A DNA stretch of 64,000 nt from Chryseobacterium phocaeense. Its GTDB lineage: Bacteria; Bacteroidota; Bacteroidia; Flavobacteriales; Weeksellaceae. The notes under the pieces are model-generated. The model was not told where the DNA came from. It searched no databases and saw only the letters and a list, made by a program, of their open reading frames with translations. The DNA lies in NCBI RefSeq assembly GCF_900169075.1, contig NZ_LT827015.1, forward strand, positions 2,248,158 to 2,312,157. The letters run 5' to 3'. Made by a program: the position numbers and the translations under genes. Below, in pieces: positions 54,113 through 62,607 of this stretch (position 1 is the stretch's first letter; each line of letters opens with the position of its first letter).

Positions 54113-55091
54113 AATTAATATACTTTGTTGTACGGTTTTGTTTTTCCTTTTTTCCTGCCAGACTAAGGCTCAGACGGAAAATAAGGCAATACCTGCGGAT
54201 GCCCGTTCAGCAGATCAGGCATCAATGGTATTGAATACCAATAAAGCTGATTGTATAACGCTGCCCTTCGGATATTCAGATCTTTCAAAACGGGCCACCG
54301 TTGAATCCGTTATGTCTGCCATCGATGATAAAAATAAACTGAAAGAACTTAATGACTTGCGGTTTGAAAAATCAGTAAAAAAGGACCTCGTAACACTTTC
54401 CGAAGAATACAATGTGATTTTGCCATTCGGCACCAGCGTCAATGAAAAATATGACCGCATTAGCATGGCATCTGATTTTCTGTGTTATGGAGACCATTCC
54501 CTGTATTTTATGGCGGTTTATAATACCGTCCTTTATGCCGAGCCATTTATTGAAAAAATATATTTAGTATCAACAAAAGGTGGTAAGCTTATCGATATGA
54601 AGCGGATATACCTTAATCATCAGGGAGAAATGGGATTTGCCAATTATACTTTGTTCAACATCGATAAAAATTATATTATTTCTCTCCAGGATTATGAACT
54701 GACGGAAAACCCTTTTCAGTTACAACCTGTACAGCAATACCAGATTCTGCCTTCCGGAAAATTTGCCCGATACTATGATCGTGATGGTTCCTATAAAAAT
54801 AATGAGGAACAGGGCACAGTGAAAAACCACCTTAAGGAAGGAAAATGGACAGAAACCAAAGCAAACAACGCTATAGAATTACAAAAAAATCCGGAATTTA
54901 CAGATCCGTACACCTATCTGGAAGCAGAATATAAAAATGGATTACCCACCGGAACCTGGAGATTCTATAAATTACTGCAAAACTATAATGAAGAAACAGG
55001 AGAACCTATCTTAAATACCAGGAAAAAAGGAACATTGATCTATACTGAATTGTATAAAAACGGAGTATTGGAAAAGCGGGAATTTAAGTAA
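54105..55091 (+). CDS. lipoprotein, candidate immunity protein for the LAS-type effector
   Basis: 328 residues from the ATG at 54105, overlapping the effector stop by eight bases. The start is set by the lipoprotein signal MPKINILCCTVLFFLFSC (Cys18); a longer frame from 54009 is rejected as antisensical to the signal. The N-terminal 180 residues are unrecognised. The C-terminal part has MORN/toxin-antitoxin-like beta hairpins (KNHLKEGKWTETKANN, EYKNGLPTGTWRFYKL, LYKNGVLEKREF). It is likely anchored in the periplasm or outer membrane where it could block the peptidase. Confidence 0.68.
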   Translation: MPKINILCCTVLFFLFSCQTKAQTENKAIPADARSADQASMVLNTNKADCITLPFGYSDLSKRATVESVMSAIDDKNKLKELNDLRFEKSVKKDLVTLSEEYNVILPFGTSVNEKYDRISMASDFLCYGDHSLYFMAVYNTVLYAEPFIEKIYLVSTKGGKLIDMKRIYLNHQGEMGFANYTLFNIDKNYIISLQDYELTENPFQLQPVQQYQILPSGKFARYYDRDGSYKNNEEQGTVKNHLKEGKWTETKANNAIELQKNPEFTDPYTYLEAEYKNGLPTGTWRFYKLLQNYNEETGEPILNTRKKGTLIYTELYKNGVLEKREFK

Positions 55092-55119
55092 TATAGTCGG
55101 TTGCTGTATTGATTTTTTA

Positions 55120-55307
55120 TTGGAAAATCGCAAAAACGCAAAATTATATTCAAAAACCGTTTTTAAGGCGCAAAGATTTTATCTCTGATAAAATTGAATA
55201 CTGCTTTCCTTATCCCACCATTTATCACATAGCTGAAAATCTTTGATTTTCTTGCGCCTTAAACTATCTACACAGTTTAAAAACCTTGCGTCTTTGCGAT
55301 TTTCCAA
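55120..55307. repeat. MITE-like palindromic element with nested inverted repeats
   Basis: The outer arms 55120-55141 and 55286-55307 match as reverse complements at 21 of 22 positions. A second pair inside (AAGGCGCAAAGATTTT near 55166 and AAAATC...TTGCGCCTT near 55238-55262) continues the palindrome. The 188-bp unit has no ORF and fills the spacer after the T6SS cassette. It looks like a non-autonomous repeat. Confidence 0.75.
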
Positions 55308-55354
55308 CATCAATAACCAAATTTCCCGTATCTTTCCATTACTAAACTAACACT

Positions 55355-55807
55355 ATGAAAATCATCAATTACACAAAAATTTTCAGGGAAGACTGCATTA
55401 AAATCTTCAGGAGTAATTTGCCTAAATTTTTTGCGATAGAAGAATTACCAATCTTTGAAAGCTTTTTAGATGAATATACTGAAGATAACTACTTCGTGGT
55501 TAAAATGGATGGTAAGATTATTGGATGTGGCGGCATTTTTTTAGATACAGAAAAGAATCTGGCAGGATTATCCTGGGGAATGGTTCACTCGGACTATCAT
55601 GGAAAAGGCATTGGAAAAGATTTTACCCAATACCGGATTGATTTGCTTAAAAAGACCTACCCTTCCATGCCCTACACTATTGAAACGTCACAGCATACCG
55701 CCGGGTTTTATGAAAGGAACGGTTTTAAAACGGTAGAGATTGTCCCGGATGGATTCAGTAAAGGAATTGATAAATACATTATGACCATGGAAACATCCGG
55801 GTCCTGA
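55355..55807 (+). CDS. GNAT-family N-acetyltransferase
   Basis: 150 residues with the GNAT fold. Acceptor-side strands are NYFVVKMDGKIIGCGGIFLD, and the acetyl-CoA pyrophosphate loop is DYHGKGIGKDF (R/Q-x-x-G-x-G/A type) near residues 84-94. TSQHTAGFYERNGFKTVEIV is the typical C-terminal helix-strand. It transfers acetyl from acetyl-CoA to an amine; the substrate is unknown. It is not linked by overlap to the T6SS cassette and is separated from it by the palindromic element. Confidence 0.9.
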   Translation: MKIINYTKIFREDCIKIFRSNLPKFFAIEELPIFESFLDEYTEDNYFVVKMDGKIIGCGGIFLDTEKNLAGLSWGMVHSDYHGKGIGKDFTQYRIDLLKKTYPSMPYTIETSQHTAGFYERNGFKTVEIVPDGFSKGIDKYIMTMETSGS

Positions 55808-55901
55808 TTCACTCCTGAACCTCTACTCCACTACTTAGAAACTCAGTTTCAAGCAACCAGCAACCAGCAACAAAAAAACAAAAAACAACCTTCTCACCTC
55901 A

Positions 55902-56312
55902 TCAATCCAGCTTAAAAAAGAAATACACCACCGCAGCCCACTCTTTCTTAATGCCTTTAGCATAACCAATCGTGCTCCGGCTGCTGTTTTCTACTGTTCC
56001 ATCTTCTTTAATGTATCCAATAGTTGATCGGCTGCTGTTTTCCACCGTTCCGTCTTCTTTAACGTAACCTACCGTAGAGCGGCTGCTGTTCTCTATCGTT
56101 CCATCGCTTTTAATGTAACCGATGGTAGAACGGCTTTTATTCTCAATCGTACCGTCTGATTTAATGTACCCGACTGTGGAACGGCTGCTGTTCTCAATAG
56201 TTCCGTCCGGTTGGATATAGCCCGTCGTACTGCGGCTGGACGATTCTATAGTTTGTGCCTGTAAAATGAAAAGGTTCAGCAGAAGGAAGCCAGTGAACAG
56301 TATTTTTTTCAT
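55902..56312 (-). CDS. secreted 17-residue-repeat protein (5-fold beta-flower type)
   Basis: 136 residues with signal MKKILFTGFLLLNLFILQAQ. Six tandem 17-residue units follow, each of the form SSRSTxGYIxxDGTIEN, varying only at a few sites. The end KKEWAAVVYFFFKLD is short and hydrophobic. This resembles the 5-fold beta-flower family of Bacteroidota exported proteins (from memory of the family name). The function is unknown. The high identity among units suggests recent unit duplication. Confidence 0.78.
   Translation of the reverse strand: MKKILFTGFLLLNLFILQAQTIESSSRSTTGYIQPDGTIENSSRSTVGYIKSDGTIENKSRSTIGYIKSDGTIENSSRSTVGYVKEDGTVENSSRSTIGYIKEDGTVENSSRSTIGYAKGIKKEWAAVVYFFFKLD
55941..56240 (-). 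repeat. 51-bp tandem repeat array inside the beta-flower gene
   Basis: Five full 51-bp units and one partial unit encode residues 25-124 of the secreted repeat protein. Recurrent DNA words such as GGCTGCTGTTTTC and CGGCTGCTGTTC mark each unit. Unit number is likely to vary between strains. Confidence 0.75.
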
Positions 56313-56391
56313 GATTGTTAAGTTTTTAGACGATCGGAAATTGGGTAGGGTAAAATAAGAATTTATAACTTAACCGGCAATACTACTGATT

Positions 56392-56805
56392 TTGAAGATC
56401 TTCTGTTATCAGGTAAAATCCCTTCACATATTTCTGCAAAGGGATTATTTTTCTAAACTTATCACTGAAAGTCAGTTTAAAGAATACTTACGGATGAGTC
56501 GGCATTCTTTTGATGAAGTGTTTGCTTTTCTGAGGTTACGACCAGAACAGAATCAGTTTTTTTTAAAAGAGGCCGTTCATGTTGATTGGGAACCGCAGTC
56601 CAAAACAGGGATCCAATGCCGGAAATCAGGTTTAACATTAAAAGAAAAAATTTGGTTATTAGTGCTATCATATTCAAAATCTTATTTGATTTTTTTTCTT
56701 ATTGTAAGGTTGCAGCGATATTCTGCAGATTTTTCCATTCCGGACAAATATACAAACAAAACACTAAGTAGTGTCTTATATTTTCATTATTATTTACTTA
56801 ATTAA
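56392..56805 (+). CDS. doubtful ORF, unrecognised
   Basis: A 137-codon frame without signal peptide or family match. The middle part (KEYLRMSRHSFDEVFAFLRL) faintly resembles N-terminal segments of DDE transposases. The rest is hydrophobic and low in composition quality. A hairpin near 56414-56450 (AATCCCTT...AAGGGATT plus T-run) lies inside its 5' part, which argues against the listed start. It is either a remnant or chance. Confidence 0.22.
   Translation: MKIFCYQVKSLHIFLQRDYFSKLITESQFKEYLRMSRHSFDEVFAFLRLRPEQNQFFLKEAVHVDWEPQSKTGIQCRKSGLTLKEKIWLLVLSYSKSYLIFFLIVRLQRYSADFSIPDKYTNKTLSSVLYFHYYLLN
56414..56450 (+). terminator. hairpin with T-run
   Basis: AAATCCCTT pairs with AAGGGATT around a 13-base loop, followed by ATTTTTC. 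It is of moderate strength. Confidence 0.45.
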
Positions 56806-56829
56806 CATAAAAGTTAACAGATCCTAAAA

Positions 56830-56845
56830 TTAATCAAATGATTAA
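56830..56845. promoter_or_regulatory. candidate TetR operator 1
   Basis: The 16-bp sequence TTAATCAAATGATTAA is an inverted repeat (TTAATCA/TGATTAA, two central bases) near the expected -33 region of the tetR promoter. The same 16 bases recur at 57550. Confidence 0.72.
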
Positions 56846-56873
56846 AACAATATATTAAATCAAAAAAAAGTTA

Positions 56874-56881
56874 TATATTTG
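56874..56881 (+). promoter_or_regulatory. -7 promoter element for the tetR-efflux operon
   Basis: TATATTTG matches TAnnTTTG, 18 bases before the tetR ATG and about 28 bases after operator 1. Confidence 0.6.
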
Positions 56882-56899
56882 CTCTAGAAACAAAACACA

Positions 56900-57532
56900 A
56901 TGGCAAAAGCAAAGGATTCGGGTAAAAAAGATTTTTCAACAGAAGAAAAGATAAAGGAAGCAGCCAGAATTGTTTTTTACAGAAAAGGATTTGCCGCCAC
57001 CCGTACCAGGGATATTGCTGAAGAAGCGGAGATTAATCTTGCCCTGCTGAATTATTATTTCAGGTCCAAGCAGAAGTTATTTGAAATCATTATGATCGAG
57101 ACCTTGTCCGGATTTGTCAGAAATATGATCACTGTTTTGAACGATGAAAAAACAAATCTTGATGATAAAGTTTCAGAAATTGCCACGAGGTATATTGATC
57201 TGATTACGGAGGAACCGGAAATCCCGACCTTTATTGTTTCGGAAATCCGCAGCAATCCTGCTTTATTATTAAACAAGCTTCCCATCAGAGAGGTTCTGAT
57301 GAATTCTGTCTTTTTCAAGCAGCATCAGCAAGCAGTCGCTGAAGGAAAAATAAAAGAGCCTAATCCGCTACACTTTTTAATGAACCTCATGGGGTTGATT
57401 GTTTTCCCTTTCATCGCAAAACCTTTGTTAATGGGTGCCAGTGAAACCAATGCAACAGCTTTTAATGAGATGATGGAAAAACGCAAAACCTTGGTTCCTG
57501 TATGGATCAAAGCCATGATGCAGGCGGAATAA
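56900..57532 (+). CDS. TetR/AcrR-family transcriptional repressor
   Basis: 210 residues. The N-terminal TetR HTH is EEKIKEAARIVFYRKGFAAT, then RTRDIAEEAEINLALLNYYF and RSKQKLFEIIM. The C-terminal ligand-binding part is helical and unremarkable. It is the first gene of an efflux operon and is bracketed by two copies of the same 16-bp palindrome, which it probably binds to repress itself and the pump genes. The inducer is unknown. Confidence 0.9.
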   Translation: MAKAKDSGKKDFSTEEKIKEAARIVFYRKGFAATRTRDIAEEAEINLALLNYYFRSKQKLFEIIMIETLSGFVRNMITVLNDEKTNLDDKVSEIATRYIDLITEEPEIPTFIVSEIRSNPALLLNKLPIREVLMNSVFFKQHQQAVAEGKIKEPNPLHFLMNLMGLIVFPFIAKPLLMGASETNATAFNEMMEKRKTLVPVWIKAMMQAE

Positions 57533-57549
57533 TTTTTTTTGCCTATAGA

Positions 57550-57565
57550 TTAATCAAATGATTAA
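57550..57565. promoter_or_regulatory. candidate TetR operator 2
   Basis: This is an exact copy of the 56830 palindrome, located between tetR and the tolC-like gene, 18 bases before its ATG. It may control an internal promoter or act as a roadblock. Confidence 0.68.
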
Positions 57566-57583
57566 ATCATAAAATTAAAAACA

Positions 57584-58852
57584 ATGATTAAGACAATGAT
57601 TTTAACGGTTGGTCTTTTATGTATGACCATAAGTACCGCCGGACAGACCTTAACTATTGAAGAATGCTACCGGCTGGCAAAAGCCAACTATCCGGCCATT
57701 AAAAAAATGGACCTTATCTCAAAAACCGCCGAATTCGATATTCAGAACGCGAATAAAAAATTCCTCCCGCAGGTCAGTTTTTCCGGACAGGCTACCTATC
57801 AGTCACAGACCGTCAGTTTTCCTGATGCACTTTCTGCACTGCCTGGAGGTATTTCGCTTCCTTCCATCAGTAAAGATCAGTATAAAATTCAGGGAGAAAT
57901 CAGCCAGCTTCTCTATGATGGAGGGAGTACAAAAAACCAGAAGGAACTGATCAAAGCCAATACAGAACTGCAGGAGCAGAATCTTGAAGCCAGTCTCTAT
58001 ACTCTGAACAGCAGGATCAATACCCTGTTTTTCTCGATATTACTGATGGATGCCCAGCTGAAACAAAACGAGCTCAACAAAGCCAGCTACCAGACCCAGG
58101 TCCGGAAAACAGAAGCTGCTCTGGCCAACGGTGTTGCATTCAGAAGCAATCTGGATGAGCTGAAAGCCGAAGTGCTGACGATTGAAATGGCAGGTACGGA
58201 ATATAAGGCCAACAGGTCTGCCTATCTTAAAATGCTTTCCCTGTTCATTGGTCAGGAATTATCTGATGCAACGGAACTGCAGACTCCCGCAGCAGAACCG
58301 GTGGAAAATACCATCAACAGGCCGGAAATAAAATCTTTTGATCTGCAGAAATCGATCTATGACGTCCAGGAAAAACAGTTGAAATCTGAATACCTACCAC
58401 AGGTAAATGCTTTTTTCCAGGGAGCATATGGGAGACCTACCCTGAATATTATTGAAAATAAATTCGGTCCATGGTTTATAACAGGAATACGATTTACCTG
58501 GTCATTAAACAGCCTTTACACCCGTTCAAACAAAAAATCGATCCTGAATATGAACCGGCAGATTGCAGATACGGATAAGGAAACATTTTTATTCAATTCA
58601 AAACTGGATCTGGCCCGGCAGAATGAGGAGGTTATGAAATACAGCCAATTAATGCATCAGGACGACGAAGCCATAGCATCAAGATCTTCCGTTACCCGGT
58701 CTGCTGATGCTCAATTGCAGAACGGGGTCATCACCATCCACGAATATATCCAGAAAGTCAATGCAGAACATTTGTCCAGACAGACAAAGATTCTCCACGA
58801 AATCCAGTTGCTTCAGGCACAGTACAATCAGAAATTTATATCGGGCAATTAA
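57584..58852 (+). CDS. TolC-family outer-membrane efflux protein
   Basis: 422 residues with signal MIKTMILTVGLLCMTISTAGQ. Two OEP repeats are visible: TIEECYRLAKANYPAIKKMD early, and a second after residue 245 (RPEIKSFDLQKSIYDVQEKQ, LKSEYLPQVNAFFQGAYGRP). Long coiled helices follow each, as in TolC tunnel proteins. It would form the outer-membrane duct for the pump encoded downstream. It is second in the TetR-controlled operon. Confidence 0.92.
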   Translation: MIKTMILTVGLLCMTISTAGQTLTIEECYRLAKANYPAIKKMDLISKTAEFDIQNANKKFLPQVSFSGQATYQSQTVSFPDALSALPGGISLPSISKDQYKIQGEISQLLYDGGSTKNQKELIKANTELQEQNLEASLYTLNSRINTLFFSILLMDAQLKQNELNKASYQTQVRKTEAALANGVAFRSNLDELKAEVLTIEMAGTEYKANRSAYLKMLSLFIGQELSDATELQTPAAEPVENTINRPEIKSFDLQKSIYDVQEKQLKSEYLPQVNAFFQGAYGRPTLNIIENKFGPWFITGIRFTWSLNSLYTRSNKKSILNMNRQIADTDKETFLFNSKLDLARQNEEVMKYSQLMHQDDEAIASRSSVTRSADAQLQNGVITIHEYIQKVNAEHLSRQTKILHEIQLLQAQYNQKFISGN

Positions 58853-58870
58853 ATTATAAAAAGAAACAAA

Positions 58871-59806
58871 ATGAAAAAAACAATAGGATTTTTAACTGTG
58901 ATTTTACTGCTTACCGCCTGCACCCAAAAAGATGATTTTGATGCTTCCGGCAATTTTGAAGCAGATGAAGTGATTGTTTCAGCTCAACAAAACGGTGAAC
59001 TCATTTCATATTCGGTTCAGGAAGGTCAAAATTTAAAGGCGGGAGCCCAGGTCGGCCAAGTGGATGTCCGTTCCGTAGAATTGCAGAAAGAACAGGTAGA
59101 AGCCAGCATCGCTACATTAAAAGAAAAAACAGTTGATTCAGATGACCAGTCAGAATTGGTTCGCCGTCAATTGGCAGTACAGGAATCACAACTGGCCCAG
59201 CAGCTGAGAGAGCGTACCAGAACACAAAATATGGTCAAAGCAGATGCAGCCACCCGGAAGCAGCTGGACGACATCAATGCGGCAATAGATCAGCAGAAAA
59301 AACAGATCGAAGTCACCAGGCAGCAACTGAAACTAAACACTTATACCATCAATACCCAAAACAGAAGTATTTTAAGTGAGAAAAGTCCGCTGGAAAAAAA
59401 TGCAGCACAGATACAGGAACAGATCAATAAAGGAAAAATTGTTAACCCGGTCCCAGGCACTGTTTTGGTCAATTATGCCTTACAGGGCGAAATGCAGGTT
59501 ATAGGAAAACCGCTGTATAAGATAGCAGATATCAGCACGCTGGATCTGAAAGCGTATATTACCGGAACCCAGCTTTCACAGATCAGGCTGGGGCAACAGG
59601 TAAAAGTACGCATTGATCAGGGAGAGAAACAGTACAGGAACTATACGGGAACCATCACATGGATTTCCGGTAAATCGGAATTTTCACCTAAAACCATCCA
59701 GACCAAAGATGAAAGAGCTAATCTCGTTTATGCTGTTAAAATCAAGGTAAAAAATGACGGTTATCTGAAAATAGGAATGTATGGTGAAGCCATCTGGTCC
59801 AAATAA
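58871..59806 (+). CDS. HlyD/YbhG-like membrane-fusion lipoprotein
   Basis: 311 residues with a lipoprotein-type signal MKKTIGFLTVILLLTAC (Cys17). The lipoyl half-motif (EADEVIVSAQQNGELISYSV) is followed by a long coiled-coil hairpin (residues 75-175) and then the second lipoyl/beta-barrel part (VNPVPGTVLVNYALQGEMQV, LKAYITGTQLSQIRLGQQV). It bridges the inner-membrane ABC transporter and the TolC-like duct. The gene order matches the ybhGFSR-type pumps. Confidence 0.9.
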   Translation: MKKTIGFLTVILLLTACTQKDDFDASGNFEADEVIVSAQQNGELISYSVQEGQNLKAGAQVGQVDVRSVELQKEQVEASIATLKEKTVDSDDQSELVRRQLAVQESQLAQQLRERTRTQNMVKADAATRKQLDDINAAIDQQKKQIEVTRQQLKLNTYTINTQNRSILSEKSPLEKNAAQIQEQINKGKIVNPVPGTVLVNYALQGEMQVIGKPLYKIADISTLDLKAYITGTQLSQIRLGQQVKVRIDQGEKQYRNYTGTITWISGKSEFSPKTIQTKDERANLVYAVKIKVKNDGYLKIGMYGEAIWSK

Positions 59807-59814
59807 ACTGCCTT

Positions 59815-60765
59815 ATGAACTCAGTCAGCGTAAAAAATATAACCAAAACTTATGACGGTGTAAAAGCTGTCGATGATGTTTCTTTTGAAGTAATGAAAGG
59901 CGAATTGTTTGGATTGATCGGGCCGGACGGTGCCGGGAAAACCTCTGTTTTCCGGATCCTTACTACCCTGCTTCTTGCCGATCAGGGAACCGCCACCGTT
60001 GAAGGGCATGATATTGTTAAAGAGTATCAGGCCATCCGCAACAAAGTGGGATATATGCCCGGAAAGTTTTCTCTATACCAGGATCTGACCGTACAGGAAA
60101 ACCTTCATTTTTTTGCCACTATTTTCGGGACTACCATTGAGGAGAATTATGATCTGATCAAAGATATTTATGACCAGATCAAGCCTTTCAACAACCGCCG
60201 GGCAGGAAAACTTTCCGGAGGGATGAAACAAAAGCTTGCCCTTTGTTGTGCATTGATCCACAAACCGGATGTATTATTCCTTGATGAACCTACAACGGGC
60301 GTGGATGTGGTTTCCCGTAAAGAATTCTGGGAAATGCTGGATAAGCTGAAACAGCAGCAGATCACCATCATTGTTTCTACTCCTTATATGGATGAAGCCA
60401 AACTCTGTGACCGGATCGCATTGATTCAGAATGGCAGAATAATGTCGATTGATACCCCTGATGAGATTTTAAAACGATTTCCAAAGCCGCTGTTTGCCGT
60501 AAAAGCACAAAACCTCTACCAGTTGCTGCAAAACTTACGCACCGATCCGGCAACAGAAAGCTGCTATGCCTTTGGAGAATTTATCCATTTAACCCTTAAT
60601 TCAGACGATAATCAGGAAGACCAGGTAAAGGGAATGGCAGAAAAATACCATCCCCTGGATTTAGAAGTTCATAGGATTACCCCTGGTATTGAGGATGTTT
60701 TTATCCGCCTGATGCAGGAACAGCATAGTACCAGTCAAATAAATAATTCAACCGATGGAAAATAA
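59815..60765 (+). CDS. ABC transporter ATPase, first nucleotide-binding subunit
   Basis: 316 residues. Walker A reads GPDGAGKTS at about 38-46 (Asp in place of the usual Asn), the signature is LSGGMKQKLALCCALIHKPD and Walker B VLFLDEPTTGVD. The C-terminal extension of about 90 residues resembles the regulatory tail of drug-exporter ATPases. In E. coli YbhF the two NBDs are fused; here the second is a separate gene that overlaps this one by 11 bp. Confidence 0.92.
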   Translation: MNSVSVKNITKTYDGVKAVDDVSFEVMKGELFGLIGPDGAGKTSVFRILTTLLLADQGTATVEGHDIVKEYQAIRNKVGYMPGKFSLYQDLTVQENLHFFATIFGTTIEENYDLIKDIYDQIKPFNNRRAGKLSGGMKQKLALCCALIHKPDVLFLDEPTTGVDVVSRKEFWEMLDKLKQQQITIIVSTPYMDEAKLCDRIALIQNGRIMSIDTPDEILKRFPKPLFAVKAQNLYQLLQNLRTDPATESCYAFGEFIHLTLNSDDNQEDQVKGMAEKYHPLDLEVHRITPGIEDVFIRLMQEQHSTSQINNSTDGK

Positions 60766-61498
60766 AGCGATCATCTGTAAAGACCTCACCAAACAGTTTG
60801 GTGATTTTAAAGCGGTAGACAAAATTACCTTCGATGTTGATCAGGGTGAAATATTCGGGTTCCTGGGAGCAAACGGAGCGGGCAAAACAACGGCCATGAG
60901 AATCCTGTGCGGGCTTTCCTATCCGACATCGGGAGAAGCTTCTGTTGCGGGCTTTAATGTGTATAAACAGCAGGAACAGATCAAGAAAAACATCGGGTAT
61001 ATGAGCCAGAAATTTTCTCTGTACGATAATCTTTCTGTTTTGGAAAACATTAAATTCTATGGTGGGGTGTATGGAGTTTCCCGGTCTGACATAAAAACAA
61101 GAAGTGCAGAGCTTGTTTCAAGCCTTGGACTGGAAAAAGAAGCAAAAAAAATGGTGGGCTCACTGCCTTTGGGCTGGAAACAGAAACTGGCTTTTTCAGT
61201 GGCTGTTTTTCACCGTCCGAAAATTGTTTTTCTGGATGAACCCACAGGTGGCGTGGATCCGGTGACAAGGCGCCAGTTCTGGGATATGATCTATGAAGCA
61301 GCCGCAGGGGGCATCACCGTTTTTGTCACGACCCATTATATGGATGAAGCGGAATACTGCAACCGTATCAGCATTATGGTAGACGGCCGTGTGGAAGCCA
61401 TGGATACTCCCGCAGCTTTAAAGGCACAATTCAATGCCGGCTCCATGGATCAGGTATTTTATCAGTTAGCAAGAGAAGCAAAACGTCAATCCGATTAA
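60755..61498 (+). CDS. ABC transporter ATPase, second nucleotide-binding subunit
   Basis: 247 residues with Walker A GANGAGKTT and Walker B IVFLDEPTGGVD. The signature loop is degenerate: LPLGWKQKLAFSVAVFHRPK in place of LSGGQ, as in the second NBD of YbhF-like exporters. This implies one strong and one weak ATP site in the heterodimer. Its start lies inside the preceding gene, so the two are translationally coupled, and the first permease follows two bases after its stop. Confidence 0.92.
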   Translation: MENKAIICKDLTKQFGDFKAVDKITFDVDQGEIFGFLGANGAGKTTAMRILCGLSYPTSGEASVAGFNVYKQQEQIKKNIGYMSQKFSLYDNLSVLENIKFYGGVYGVSRSDIKTRSAELVSSLGLEKEAKKMVGSLPLGWKQKLAFSVAVFHRPKIVFLDEPTGGVDPVTRRQFWDMIYEAAAGGITVFVTTHYMDEAEYCNRISIMVDGRVEAMDTPAALKAQFNAGSMDQVFYQLAREAKRQSD

Positions 61499-61500
61499 CA

Positions 61501-62607
61501 ATGAAACAGTTACTGGCATTTATCCGTAAAGAATTTTATCATGTGTTCCGTGACAGAAGGACCTTGCTGATCCTGTTCGGGCTTCCGGTGGTGCAGATTA
61601 TCCTGTTTGGCTTTGCCCTGAGCAGTGAAGTTAAAAACATCGGGATTGCCATACAGGACAATTCCAATGATGTCAATTCCCGGCAGATTACAGACAAAAT
61701 ATCCACCAGCTCCTATTTTAAACTTGAAAAATCTATTCTGAATTACAAAGACATTGAAACCCGTTTCAAACGGGGAAGCATAAAATGTGCGGTCATTTTT
61801 CCGGCTAACTTTGGTGAGGACCTGTATCGTCCGGGAGGAGCAAAAATCCAGATCATTGCCGATGCTTCCGATCCCAATACAGCCACGATTGCTACCGGTT
61901 ACTTAACGTCAATCATCAATCGATATCAGCAGGAGCTTAATCCGGATACTCCGTTTTCCTATCAGATTGTTCCCGAGCTGCGGCAGCTTTATAATGAAGA
62001 GCAGAACGGATCTCTTAATTTTATTCCCGGTGTTATTGCCCTGATATTTATGATCGTCAGTACCGCCTTAACATCCGTAGCGGTGGTACGGGAAAAAGAG
62101 CTAGGAACCATGGAAATTCTTCTGGTATCTCCGTTCAAACCTATTATGGTATTAATCGCCAAGGCTATTCCTTACCTGGTTCTGTCACTGATTGATTTTA
62201 TCATCATCCTTTTACTGTCCGTATACCTTCTGGATGTGGAAATTAAAGGAAGCCTCATTTTACTGTTTGCAGAAAGCATCCTGTTTATCATTACCTGTCT
62301 TTCACTGGGATTGCTTATTTCCAATACTACAGATTCCCAGCAGACTGCCATGCTGGTATCCATGATGGGAATGATGCTGCCTACCCTTCTGCTTACCGGG
62401 TTTATGTTTCCGCTGGAAAATATGCCATGGATCTTCCGTGTGGTGTCTCATGTGATACCCTCCCGGTATTATTATGCCATCGTAAAAGCAATTATGTTGA
62501 AAGGACTTGGTTTCAGCTATGTCTGGAAAGAAACACTGGTACTGGCCGGAATGTCTGCCCTGCTGCTGACCATCGCATTGAAAAGATTTAAAATCAGGTT
62601 ATCATGA
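61501..62607 (+). CDS. ABC-2 type permease, first subunit
   Basis: 368 residues. The cytoplasmic start FIRKEFYHVFRDRRTLLILF is followed by one membrane helix, a large periplasmic domain (about residues 45-175) and five further helices in the C-terminal half (IPGVIALIFMIVSTALTSVA, SLIDFIIILLLSVYLL and onward). This is the YbhS/YbhR plan. It pairs with the second permease, which overlaps by four bases. The substrate is probably a drug or lipid-like compound, by analogy only. Confidence 0.9.
   Translation: MKQLLAFIRKEFYHVFRDRRTLLILFGLPVVQIILFGFALSSEVKNIGIAIQDNSNDVNSRQITDKISTSSYFKLEKSILNYKDIETRFKRGSIKCAVIFPANFGEDLYRPGGAKIQIIADASDPNTATIATGYLTSIINRYQQELNPDTPFSYQIVPELRQLYNEEQNGSLNFIPGVIALIFMIVSTALTSVAVVREKELGTMEILLVSPFKPIMVLIAKAIPYLVLSLIDFIIILLLSVYLLDVEIKGSLILLFAESILFIITCLSLGLLISNTTDSQQTAMLVSMMGMMLPTLLLTGFMFPLENMPWIFRVVSHVIPSRYYYAIVKAIMLKGLGFSYVWKETLVLAGMSALLLTIALKRFKIRLS

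Noticed and set aside
55820..55900. Short AGCAACC repeats as a CRISPR-like array
   Set aside because: The units are 7 bases long, few and directly adjacent, without spacers.
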